A program made the translations under genes and the position numbers. A DNA stretch of 64,000 nucleotides, taken from contig JAECUM010004309.1 in the NCBI GenBank assembly GCA_016617855.1, positions 58,235-122,234 of the forward strand, in the 5' to 3' direction. The stretch comes from Megalonaias nervosa (lineage: Eukaryota > Mollusca > Bivalvia > Unionida > Unionidae). The notes beneath the pieces were generated by a model. That model made no database searches and was not told the DNA's origin. It was given only the letters and a program-made list of their open reading frames with translations. Below, in pieces: positions 26,720-37,675 of the stretch; the first letter of the stretch is position 1; every line of letters begins with the position of its first letter.

Positions 26720-28489
26720 ATGATGCCTACTTTTCTTGGACAATCAGCCTCTTCAGAGGATGTATCATCAGAGACCAGTACATCTTACAGAAGTGGGGAG
26801 CACTCGGGCTATCTCATTCAGAACATGGACAAGTTTCGAGAGGATAAAGGCTTCACAGACATTACCATAGATGTGGAGGGTCGCCAGTTTGCCTGCCACA
26901 AGGTAATCCTGGCAGCAGGATCTCCTTACTTCCGTTCCATGTTTTCGTCTGGCATGGAAGAATGCAGAAAGGAAGTTATAGAACTGAAGCATTTAGACAG
27001 TGAGGTTTTCGAGCAAGTGCTTAGATTTATTTATACCGGCCATGTCAATATCAACCAGAGGCTTGTAGAAGACCTCTTCACTCAAGCCCATATTCTGCAG
27101 ATTTCAACATTGGTTGATCTGTGTGTGGAGTTCTTTAAGGCCAATATGAATGAAAACAATTGCTTGGCAGCCTTCACTTTAGCGGACATTCACGCACATC
27201 AGCCACTTTATGAGTTTGCCAAAGAGCTAACTTGTCAGTATTTTCACCTTCTGGCAAAGGAGGAAGATATCTACAAACTATCTCCAGAATGCATTATTGA
27301 CCTTTTGAAAGATCGCAGGCTGAATTGCCCCATTGAGGAGGTAGTTTTCGAGACAGCCTTGAAATGGCTTGAGACTGACTTACACAAACGGAAGGCATAT
27401 CGATACAAGCTGTTGGAGACCATAAAGTTTCCCTTTCTTTCTAAAGTCTGCCTTCTAGATGTGGTGGCTAATTGCACTCATGTCATGAATGATGAGAGGG
27501 GAAAAGAACTTTTTGAAGATGCCATGGTATATCACACCATTCCAGCTCGGAGACCTATGTTACCCTCGTATCAAATCACCCCTCGCTGGTCCTTCCCAGT
27601 TTTAGAAGTTGCAGTGCTGCTTGGGGGAAGGCTTTCAGATGGTCTTAGCAATGATGTGGAATGCTATACGTCTGAGTCAAAAGAGCCCTTTTCACTTAGA
27701 CAGTTGCCATTCAAGAAGAGAAATGAATTTGCAGTGTGCATGGTGGGAAACAATATCTTCGTGTCAGGTGGGCTGAGAAGCGCAGAATTCTGGAAGTATG
27801 ATTCCTCATTCGATATGTGGATGAAAGGAGCAAATTTGCTAAATGCACGACGAAGGCATGGAATGGCCGCAGTTGATGATCATATCTATGTCCTTGGAGG
27901 TTTTGATGAGGATAATGTCCTGTCCACTGTGGAATCATGGCAGTTTGAATCAAACAAATGGGAGGATTCAGGAGTCTTGGCACAGCCAGTAGAGAACATG
28001 GGGTTTGTTTCCTTTGGGAAAAAGATCTATCTATTTGGGGGAAAAAACCACAATGAGGTTGTCACAAACTGTGTTCAGTGTTATGACACGACAACAAGAC
28101 AGTGCTGCTGTATCCTTACTAGTGAGCTGCCAGCAAATGACATGTGCCTCACTGCTGTCGTTCTTAACAGTCAGATTTATGTTGTTGGGCTGGAGGGTGT
28201 GTTTCGTTTTTCACCTCAAACTGAGACATGGGAAATCTTGCCAGAACAGGAGGACTGTCGTGATTTTGTGAGTCTGGCTATACTGGATGAAAAGATTTAT
28301 GCATTTGGTGGACGGCGGAGGGGTGCAAAGGACTATCTGTACACTGATATAATTGAGTGCTTCGATCCAAAATTAAACCGCTGGAGCCGAGCTGGAAACA
28401 TGCCTGTGGCCATGTATTCATATGGATGCACACGAATTATAATGAATAAGAAAGTGAAAATTGAACAAAATAGTCTTTTCAGAGACTAG
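26720..28489 (+). CDS. BTB-BACK-kelch protein (KLHL-like)
   Basis: The intact 589-residue host protein has a BTB domain (about 36-150, FTDITIDVEGRQFACHKVIL), a BACK domain (about 155-260) and about six kelch repeats (about 300-575, with diglycine pairs such as VLLGG, VSGG, VLGG, FGG). KLHL proteins act as substrate adaptors of Cullin-3 ubiquitin ligases: BTB binds Cullin-3 and the kelch propeller binds the substrate. The overall sequence style is nearest to the KLHL24/KLHL35/KLHL6 group, but no orthologue is claimed. The coding region is a single exon preceded by a splice acceptor. It is the only fully intact host gene in the window. Confidence 0.93.
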   Translation: MMPTFLGQSASSEDVSSETSTSYRSGEHSGYLIQNMDKFREDKGFTDITIDVEGRQFACHKVILAAGSPYFRSMFSSGMEECRKEVIELKHLDSEVFEQVLRFIYTGHVNINQRLVEDLFTQAHILQISTLVDLCVEFFKANMNENNCLAAFTLADIHAHQPLYEFAKELTCQYFHLLAKEEDIYKLSPECIIDLLKDRRLNCPIEEVVFETALKWLETDLHKRKAYRYKLLETIKFPFLSKVCLLDVVANCTHVMNDERGKELFEDAMVYHTIPARRPMLPSYQITPRWSFPVLEVAVLLGGRLSDGLSNDVECYTSESKEPFSLRQLPFKKRNEFAVCMVGNNIFVSGGLRSAEFWKYDSSFDMWMKGANLLNARRRHGMAAVDDHIYVLGGFDEDNVLSTVESWQFESNKWEDSGVLAQPVENMGFVSFGKKIYLFGGKNHNEVVTNCVQCYDTTTRQCCCILTSELPANDMCLTAVVLNSQIYVVGLEGVFRFSPQTETWEILPEQEDCRDFVSLAILDEKIYAFGGRRRGAKDYLYTDIIECFDPKLNRWSRAGNMPVAMYSYGCTRIIMNKKVKIEQNSLFRD

Positions 28490-28769
28490 ATAGTGGAAAC
28501 AATAGCATTGATTTTTAAAAGCTGTTGTAAGTATAGAGAAATATTGAAATGTAGGTAATTGTTTGTATTTCATTGGATGAAGAGCTACTTTCTGAGAATT
28601 TTGGACTACAGTTCTAATGGATTTATATGTGATTCAGTATAGATTTTTGTATATGTGCCATGGAGTAGTACATGTGCAGTTAGGTGAATATTTCCTTTCT
28701 GTTGAAAGTAACAGAACTGTTTCATATAGAAAACATTTGTGTAAAGAATTGGAATATGCATTTTTCATT

Positions 28770-29295
28770 TTCAGACATCTTTGCTAGCCAAGGTTTCAAT
28801 ATGATAACCCGATCAACACCTTGGCATATTGAGTGGATATTTCTGTGCATCGGTTCTCTGAATTTCATTGGATACGGTGGCAAGCCACCACATCCAATTA
28901 GAATTAAGTTGTTCAAATTTGAACACTGTTCCTACATGATTGGGACAAAGGGAGCACACAACTTGAATGGACTGATAAATAAGCAATTTTCCAGTGCCAG
29001 TTCGTGTTTGCACAAATACCTTTCACTCAGATACACCTGTAATGGCTTCCCTCTGGTACATAGTAATACTTTCGATGTTAAACTTCCAAAGTAGCCGTTT
29101 TAGGTCAATTGCCCCCACCATTTTTGGCCGATGTACAATGCACCATGCTATTGGTTAGTTGGCATTACATACTAAGGGAGGCAACTCATGAAACCCAATA
29201 GACGTTGCTGGGACAAAGCACCAGTATATCTGTTCGATCTGCCAAGGTGTAGATAGGGTTATCACATCAGAACGATGGCTAGCAAAGATGATTTT
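28770..29295. repeat. Foldback element with arms of about 65-80 bp
   Basis: The segment at 28770-28840 (CATCTTTGCTAGCCA ... GATAACCCGATCAACACCTTGG) recurs in inverted form at 29225-29295. The arms are diverged. It may be a MITE; no duplication of flanking bases was established. Confidence 0.6.
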
Positions 29296-31574
29296 CAGAT
29301 ACATTACCCATAATGCATTTGAAGTATGACCACTACCTTGAAAATCCTGTCCTCTTTAGCTAATTTTAGCAATTAAAGTGCAAAATTTCACCTGCTTAGG
29401 TGGTAGTCAGACAAAAGTGTTCTCGGCTTAGAGGGATTGGTGCTAAATCCCACTCATACTTCAGTTAATATTTCCACTCAAGCTCAAAAGTGCTTTTTCA
29501 ATGTTTGGAGTGATTCTAAGGACTTTAATCACACAGGGAAGTATACTTCAGTTATAGTTCTGTTTATTTCTTGCTCTTTTTTATCCAAAATGAGGAATTA
29601 ATACTTTCAGGGCTAACTTTATCCTGCAAGATACATGTTGGCACCATGTTTAACACCTGCCTTACAGTAAAGACTATGTCAGTTTATTCCCACTATTCAA
29701 TCTAGTATGTGAATTTTATTAAGTATTTGTCTGCTGTTACATGTTGTAAGGTCATTTATATAATTTTATTAGATATTTGTTAGTCTTTGGTGTCCACTTC
29801 CAGTAAGTTCACTGACATCACATGTATATGCTTTAGTTTTGCTTTTTATAATACAGGTTTCAATACAGTGGGCAGGACTAAATGCATGGGGTAAAAAAGT
29901 TTAAGCTGGCAGAAGATAGCCATGGTACTTGTCAGATTTGTAAGGGGTGAAAGTTGAGCCATATATGGAATATTACACATGATCGATGGAAAATGTATGG
30001 GTGACCAGCTTGGACAAACAAAGCACCCAGGCGAGTGAGAGAGCAAGAAAATGCACAATCATGTATTCAGATGCCATCAGTATTGCCACCAATGCTGTCT
30101 TGATGAGCAACTTTACTGACTGAATTGTTAAAGGTGGAAAGTTCACAGGTCCAGGAAAAAGCTTAAGTGGCTCATATCATTATGGGCATGATGTACAGCT
30201 CCAGTCCCTCCCTCACCTCTACAATTAAAACGTTTTCTTGGTTATACATATCAGGCCAGTTCCAGTTTGGTATGAGCCCAACTGGACTAGCAGTGAGATC
30301 AGAAGCTGATCAGCTGTGGTCATTATTGGCTCAGTCTCAGCAGATGCCTTAAAGGACTGGGTATGGTGATTAACATCATTTACCTCATCATGGCATTATT
30401 CAAACACAATGGCATGGAAGAGTGACTGGCTTTTACCTGTTAGGACTTGACTTTACCATCAGAGTTACATCAGCTACGGTCAGTGCCAGTTCTAACATGC
30501 CTAACTCATACCCAAAGGAACCAGATACAGTGATAAAATATCCTGTCTTTTCCCATCTCAGTATCAGAAAACTGGCACCAGCATCCTTCTAAATTCCATC
30601 ACTGGTGTTAGCTATGTCACTACCTGTCATCAGCTACAGTGGCATTTCAGTCTTGGATGCACAGTGCTATGCACAGAACAGAGGCCAATCTTTATAGGGA
30701 ACACTGGACAGCTCTGTTACCAGCACCAGCCCTGTCACATCCCTCTACAATGATAAAGTCCCAGATGCTGACTATCAGTTACACACCATCACTGAATTAA
30801 GCACAGAATATCTGATAGCTCCTTTACCAGTTTCATCTCTGTCACATCCTGCACTGGCTATGGTGCTGATAAAGGCCCAGATGCCTAGCATCATTCCCAA
30901 ATGATTTGCAAAATACACCCAAAATACAGGATGGCCCCAGCACCATCCAATCACAGCACCATCTACAGAGATGATGTACAGCATCCCATTATCATTTTCA
31001 TGCCACTGATAATTCACTTAGTGAAAAGCTGGAATTACAGTATCCATATCTGCGGTGTAAACCATGTTTAATTGACCACCCATCTCAGCTTACTTACTGG
31101 CATAATTACAGGAGGCCTCCATGTCACCCAGTCTTCTGTATTTGAAGACTCACACTGTCTTCTATAATCGGTTTGAAGACTCGGTCATCTGTGCATCAAT
31201 AGAAGATTTTGGCTCATACATATCAAGTTTTGACCAGCTCCTCTAACGGTATTGCTGGCAATATGCAGTTTCCACATCATTTGACTTGTTGGCCAAGAAA
31301 GACCAGCCAATATTCAAACAGCTGCCACAGTCTGGTTGGGAAGCTTATTTATTGCACTGTTTATAGAGACAGCTTTAATCTAAAGAAATTTAACAAGACA
31401 TTTTGTAGGTTGTATATGCTAGCAATCCAAGCAGAGGTCCCAACTGTCAGCAGAGACTTTGAGGGGAAGTGGAAAGCTTTTGTCAAGTGATGCAAGCTGA
31501 ATCACATCAGTCAGTTAAAGCCTCAGCACTGCACTTGTCGTGCTTCCTTCTTTGACTGTTTGAAATGAAAAGTG

Positions 31575-31740
31575 AGTTCCTACAATGATAAAAGAGAAGA
31601 AGGTAGTTCCCATCATGATGAAAATGAAGAATGTAGCACCCATCATGATAAAAGAGAAGAAGGTAACTTTCGCAGTGATAAAAAAGAAGGTAACTCCCAT
31701 CATGATAAAAGAGAAGGTAGCTCCCATGATCAGGATAAAA
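31575..31740. repeat. Minisatellite (CATCATGATAAAAGAGAAG)
   Basis: About five units of 30-48 bases with GATAAAAGAGAAGAAGGTA and CTCCCATCATGA. Frames on both strands are open across it by repetition only. Confidence 0.85.
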
Positions 31741-33454
31741 GGCTATTGTTCCACAATTTCTAACACATTTCATCATCATGGAAGGGAGGATATTGGCCAG
31801 AACAAAATCTCAGGCTGTCTAAAAAAAATTTGATTTCTCTCAACTGATGGCTTTGACCCTGTGTCCAAAAATGGAATTTGCCATGGGTTCTGACATGGTT
31901 GAATAAAGTTCCTTTTGAACTTATGTCTGGAACTGCTTCCTAGTTGTTTTAGCTACAGTAGTTAGAATCATTTAAATACATGCCTTTTTGGTCAGTCTGA
32001 AGTGTTTCATTTCTGTCATGATAGTTCAGTTTCACTCATGATATCTTCTGCTTTCATTGCTAGAAAGAGGGTCCCATTCATGGGGAATAAGTCCATTGTT
32101 GTTAAACCTCTTTCTTTGTTAGACCCTTTGTCACAGGGGCATCAAAAGAACCTCTTTTGAGTTTATGAAGTAGTCCCTGTAGCAAGCCAAGCTCTTGCAA
32201 ACAGGGAGTTCTCACTTATTTCTGCTGCATATAAGAACTAAATTGAATGAGTTTCTTACACATATAGACACAATCATAGCATTCAGATGTAATTGTTCCC
32301 AAGCTGATACAGGCCACACCATGGGCTGGAGGTCAGAGATGATTTTCTCCATCTTTAATCTTTGACATCTTTCATATCAAAAGGCTCATTTTGATGTAGT
32401 ATGACATGTAGCAGCAGCACAACAGGCCACCTTACTGGATCCTTTAAAAGCTGCATATGGATTTGTCCTATCAACTTCTGCTTGATTTGTATGAGGAAGA
32501 TGTATTCCATACAGGCCACTTGCAGGGAAATCTTTGGCTTCTGTACCCAGTATTTCTCACAAGAGCTATAGTACCTCACCTGCACTAGGAGAGCAGAAAT
32601 TAGACCTCCTCAGGGGAAAGAGGAATGTAGCATTATCTCATGCCTCTTCTTCTAATGTATCATGATTGCATAATATATTTGAAGAAGAAACCAATTTTTG
32701 GAATGAAATGTGTTTCATTGATATCATCTGGCCTGTTTTAATAAGGCACACCCTCCCAGCCTTAAATCTGCCAAAGTTTGCATGCCCCCTCCAGCTGTAA
32801 CTTTTGTATCGGTAGAATATAGTACCAGTCCCCTATCTTAGAGGATATCATTCATGTAGGACTCGCACCTAGATGGGCAGACTAATTTTAGCACTTGTAT
32901 TGCTAAAAATTATCATCATAGGGTTGATTTTGTGAGGTAGTCATGCACATAATATACTGGTATTATAATCTAGTAAGCATTATCAAAGAAACATATTTCT
33001 AAAATTGATAATTTCTTCTGTCAAGTCAAATGAAAGAACATTAGGATATAAATTTTCAAATGAGGCCAGTGTTGAAAATTTTGCACAGTGGTTTTCGGAT
33101 GTTGATTATACCTTATTGGTGTATTAATGACTGTTGTAGCTATGAGATGGAAGTTAAAGTTTCAAGGAAGCAAGAATTTTAAACTTGCCAGCAATTGAGA
33201 AACATGTAGACATTGCATTGTATGCTTACGAAGCTTTGTATACTTGTTGCCATAATTGTTCCTGTGAAGTTTACGTTTTTCTTGTTGAGAAACATTCCCA
33301 TTATTTCACACATGATTTATACATACATGGTGCAAGTTTCATAACTTGAAAAATGTTAGGTTACAGATTTGACATTATTACTACCTAAGTGGACCACCCA
33401 AGCAACCCTAAATCTACCAGGCCAAATCTCTTGATTAGTACATATATTTCACAC

Positions 33455-34090
33455 CTAGCTAGCAATTGGAATGGTTGTGGTTCATTTGAATATTATATTG
33501 TATGAGCTTCTTATAAATATATGACATATGTTACATTGTGACTGAGCTGTTGAACTAAATGGCAAATGTGGCTGAGTTGTCACATTAAATGATACTAATT
33601 CTGTTAACGGTACTAAAAGTATTCGTAGGGTTGAGTTATATGTACTGTCTCAAAACTGTTATTTATCTTTAGGGATTTGTTTCAGATAAGTTTATTTTGT
33701 TAGTTATCTCTTTTCTTATAAAATATATATTTTTTATGTTAATCACAGAGCTTATTTGGTTGTTTGTAACAAATATATAATTGCCACATGCATTGGATGA
33801 TATTTGCAGCACATTAAAATAATGTGTGTATTTGTATACCTAGCTGGTGATTGGCCTGGTTCACTTGAATCTCACTTATCTCATCTGAGTCTCTTATAAA
33901 TATGTGATAGTTGATTCACAGATGCCATATGCGGCTGAGGGGTCAAACTAAATGGGAAACATATTTATTTTTTGTTGACTGGACTAAGTATCTTTTTGGG
34001 GTTCGGTTACATGCACTGACTCAGATGTAGCATTATCTTTGGGATTTTGTTTGTTTGTTTGTTTCTGTGGTTGTTAGTTTCTCTGATTTT
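33455..34090. repeat. Diverged tandem duplication, offset about 380 bp
   Basis: The segments starting at 33457 (ACCTAGCTAGCAATTGGAAT) and 33839 (ACCTAGCTGGTGATTGGCCT) run in parallel: CTTATAAATAT, GGCTGAG, AAACTAAATGG-like, and GGTT(G/C)(A/G)GTTA blocks recur in order. The copies are clearly diverged. Confidence 0.6.
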
Positions 34091-34580
34091 TTAATAAAAT
34101 ACTTTTATTGATTTGATACAATGTACTAATTTTACGCTTTGTGAAAAATGTATATGAAACTCATCAACAAGACGATATTCACAGCATCTTAAAATCATGT
34201 GCATATTGTGATAAGAGCCTTACATATATACTGTATCACTTGCCAGATATAGATAATTCTATCTGAGAGATATCTAGCACATTGTTATTTCAGATCACAG
34301 TATTTAGCTATAAGATCAAGGGTATCAGATCCAGTCAAGGGAAACCAGGCAGCCATGTTTTTGTCCTCCACACTTTTTTTGTTTTCACATGTTGATTGTA
34401 AAGAATATTTAAGATTTATTGGCCACCCCACACATTTACAAACAATACCTCGGCCATCAAACCCTATACAGTATTTTTACAACAATGCCTATGCCCCAAA
34501 GAAGCCATCCCAGATTATTTTCATCTTGTTTCAGATCTCACATATGAATATTTTATTTTGGACATTATACCAGTTTCAGG

Positions 34581-34831
34581 GCCCCGAGTGGTTGCATGGT
34601 CTAAAGCGCTCACCATTACGGATCACTGCCATCTCACCTCTGTCTGCATGGGATCGAGTCTCGGGTTCGGCCAATGTGGGTATGTGATAAAGCTTGCCAG
34701 TAGCTTCTTGTGGGTCGGTGGTTCTATCCAGGGTTTTCCCGGGTTCTTCCTCCACCATTTATGCTGGCTGCCATGTATAGCCTATCTTGTGCTGATAAAT
34801 GGCATTAAACCCTACTACAACAATAACAACA
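34581..34831 (+). mobile_element. tRNA-derived SINE with 17-bp target duplication
   Basis: The head GCCCCGAGTGGTTGCATGGT has a tRNA-like A box and GGATCGAGTCTCGG is a B box. The tail ends in ACAACAATAACAACA. A perfect 17-base direct repeat, ATTATACCAGTTTCAGG, flanks it at 34564-34580 and 34832-34848. Related copies lie at 41650-41845 and 41895-42070. Confidence 0.88.
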
Positions 34832-35221
34832 ATTATACCAGTTTCAGGTAATCAGCAAAGTGAAGTTGCATAAGAAGATCTGGTAGATATTTCATTTATT
34901 GGACGTTGTCAAGCAATTAGCATTTATTGGGTGCAGTTAAGCACATGTAGGACCTAATGATTTTGTTGCCATGTAGCATATCATATCACTTCTGTTATGA
35001 TCCAACAAGGTGTAAACTTAAATCACATTATATGATATTTTAATATGTAATCCAGTCATAAAAATATTTAAAACAATTTTTCTTCAAACAATTTTTAATT
35101 AACTATAAGTTAAAAGCTTTTTAAAAATTTTTTTAAAATTATTTAGCAAATGGGTATATATAATAAATAAATTGATAGTGCTTGTGCACTTAAATATTTT
35201 ATTCTCAACTATATTTGTATC

Positions 35222-35640
35222 ACATGCCTACACCATTAAGCTGTTAGATAGGCAGTACTTTTTTGTATCACAAGCTTAGACCATTGTGCCCTTGGATAAG
35301 CTGTACTTATTTGTATCACAAGCTTTTACCATTGTGCGGTTGAATAGACAGTACATATTTGTATCACAAGCTTACACCATTGTGCTGTTGGGTAGGCTGT
35401 ATCTATTTGTATCACAGGCTTACACCATTGTGCTGTTGGATAGGCCATACTTATTTGTATCACAAGCTTCCAACATTGTGCTATTGGGTAGGCTGTACTT
35501 ATTTGCATCACAAGCTTACACCATTGTGATGTTGGGTAGGCTGTACTTATTTGTATCACAAGCTTATACCATTGTGCTGTTGGAAAGACTTTTCTTATTT
35601 GTATCACAAGCTTATACGATCATGCTGTTGGATATGAGCC
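35222..35640. repeat. 60-bp minisatellite, about seven copies
   Basis: Units read TTGTATCACAAGCTTACACC + ATTGTGCTGTTGGGTAGGCTGTACTTAT. The period of 60 bases keeps a frame open with a 20-residue repeat (LFVSQAYTIVLLGRLY-like) on + and a similar one on -. The frames show no codon conservation typical of a gene; treated as a repeat. Confidence 0.93.
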
Positions 35641-37490
35641 TGTCCATTAGTACAAACGCTATAGTAAATTTCAAGTGCACATGGACAGGCTTGCACTAAG
35701 CCCCTTTCAATCTGATGTTTGTGACATTTTAATTTACAACAAAGAAAATCTGTATAAAAAAATGAATGCTGGTATTTTCTGTTTTAGGCAAAATTTGATG
35801 ATGTTTTTGTTAAAGATTCAGAGTTTTTAGGTTTTAGCATCCAGCAGTTAATGCATGTTTTTTGAGCATGTTTGAAATCAATAATCCATGGATTATGCAA
35901 CATGATGAACTTTGAACTCCAGTGGCCTCCATTTCTGATGGAAAATAATGATGAATTTTGTCCAATATCATATTGAACCTGCTTAAACCTCCACTATATA
36001 TACTTCCTTATAAGTCCAGTCCACCTGCAAATGGCACAGACCAAGATCTGCCATTGCACAGTGTGCTAGCATATCTAGGTCTATGCAGTTAGCTAGGAGT
36101 AATCAGTAGAACAAACAATATTGACCCTGATCTACTGGTGCATTATGCAGTGGCATATAAGGGTATATGTTGTTTGCCAGGGACTCCGCTTATACATGAC
36201 TTTATACAGTATGTTCAAGTCACAAAATAAGCTTAGAAGAGAACATGTGTGCACTTTGTAAGAATTTTTAACCCCTACTCCCTCAAACATACACCCATCA
36301 CCACCACCACCAGTAGTCTGCTCTTGGAGAAGCATCCAGGATCTAAAACTTTTGTGGTCATGTACTTATTGAAACGCATATACCACTAGCACCACCCTCC
36401 ATCCTTCAGTGTAAATAGAGTTTTGGTTACAGTTTAACTAATGGATGAATGGACACTGGGTGGATGGATGGACATTACTGATCACAAAACATCCACAAAG
36501 ATGGATATGAACAATACGTAGGTGACTAAATAAAAACAATGATACACTGGTATAATATTCTACACTAGGTAAATTAAAAAGATATCTCTCATGTTTTAGG
36601 AACTTAACGTTTCAGACAGATTGTGGACATAATTTTGTTTAATTGGTGACATAGCAGAAGCATAGTGAAACTGCTGTATATACTTGCTTACAAGTCAGAT
36701 CCAACTGCAGACTGCACAGACACAAGTCAGTAGAACAGGCAATGTAGATCCTGATATGTCAGCATATAAGGTGACAGTAGATTACAGTCTGTGTTATTTG
36801 CAGTTGGATCCAGCTGAAATTGCATTTTCATTCCCATGTGTATACAGGAAAACATAATTGTAGTAATCATTGATTACCAAATACATGTACTGCATTGAAT
36901 ATTACATGGCACATGTTAATATGGTTGTACGGTATTGGTCGTTTATCATTTTAACAGGTTGTTTATTATTAGTATCTTGTTTGTTTTTTTAAACTTTTAA
37001 TTCTCTTAGTAAATTACTACTATGCATTAATCAGCAATATATATTAAAAATTCCAATTTGTTTTCATCTTAACATACTACGCACTAATCAAGCCAAATGC
37101 CTGGAATGTTTGTTTGTTTCTCTCTCTCCGTCCTTTACATCACAAACTTTGTTTAAATTTTTGAAATTTTGAGGAATATTGGTCTATAAACCAAGTTTAG
37201 TATGAGGTTTGACTTAATATTTCTCCATCAAAACGTTAATTATGGTGCCTACATTTATTATAAGATTTCCCTAACAATGATTTTTTTTCCCTGATGTAAC
37301 TCTTTGCAAGGGGTGGGTTTGTCACTAATTAAAACCAATATTGTTATGGGTTTTAATATCAAGATAACGTAAGTCAAGTTCGCTTGACAATCATTCCTTC
37401 CAAAATTGACTAAGCTGTGGTCCTGTTTCACCTTGACATTTGCCCTTTTTATCTTCAGCTAAGGTGTCTTCAATATTACAAAACTGTAAG
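35641..37490. other. Host non-coding DNA with two MITE copies
   Basis: No gene seen. MITE-family copies lie at about 35993-36215 and 36672-36820, recognised by TATATACTT + GCTTACAAGTCAGATCCAAC and the matching inverted ends (GTTATTTGCAGTTGGATC). Confidence 0.6.
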
Positions 37491-37675
37491 GAGCCGGGCT
37501 GGCTCAATGGTTAGCGTGCTGCACACACGGCCGAAAGCGTGCTGGTTCTAATCCTACCATCATACCAGTCTGGGCCAGCAACCGTGATGTGTCCTTGTGC
37601 AACTTTGCTTGCTTCAGCACTAAATAACGTATTTGTGTTGCTGTGCCGTAAGGCACCAAATCGAAACCAAAAAAG
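37491..37675 (+). mobile_element. SINE, family with GTTAGC box A
   Basis: GGCTGGCTCAATGGTTAGCG is a tRNA-like A box and CTGGTTCTAATCCT a B box. The tail holds AACGTATTTGTGTTGCTGTG. A possible target duplication CAAAACTG is at 37479-37486 and 37676-37683. Same family as 26307-26494. Confidence 0.75.

Larger units (their letters stand above)
28490..34563. other. Host non-coding DNA after the kelch-like gene
   Basis: The first part is likely 3' UTR. It contains a foldback (28770-29295), a degenerate 100-bp-scale repetition at 30580-31000 (CCTGTCACATCC and CCAGATGCTGA-like segments recur), a minisatellite (31575-31740) and a diverged tandem duplication (33455-34090). No further gene was seen. 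Confidence 0.65.

Noticed and set aside
35222..35640. CRISPR-like array
   Set aside because: Repeats are contiguous without unique spacers, and the DNA is animal genomic sequence.
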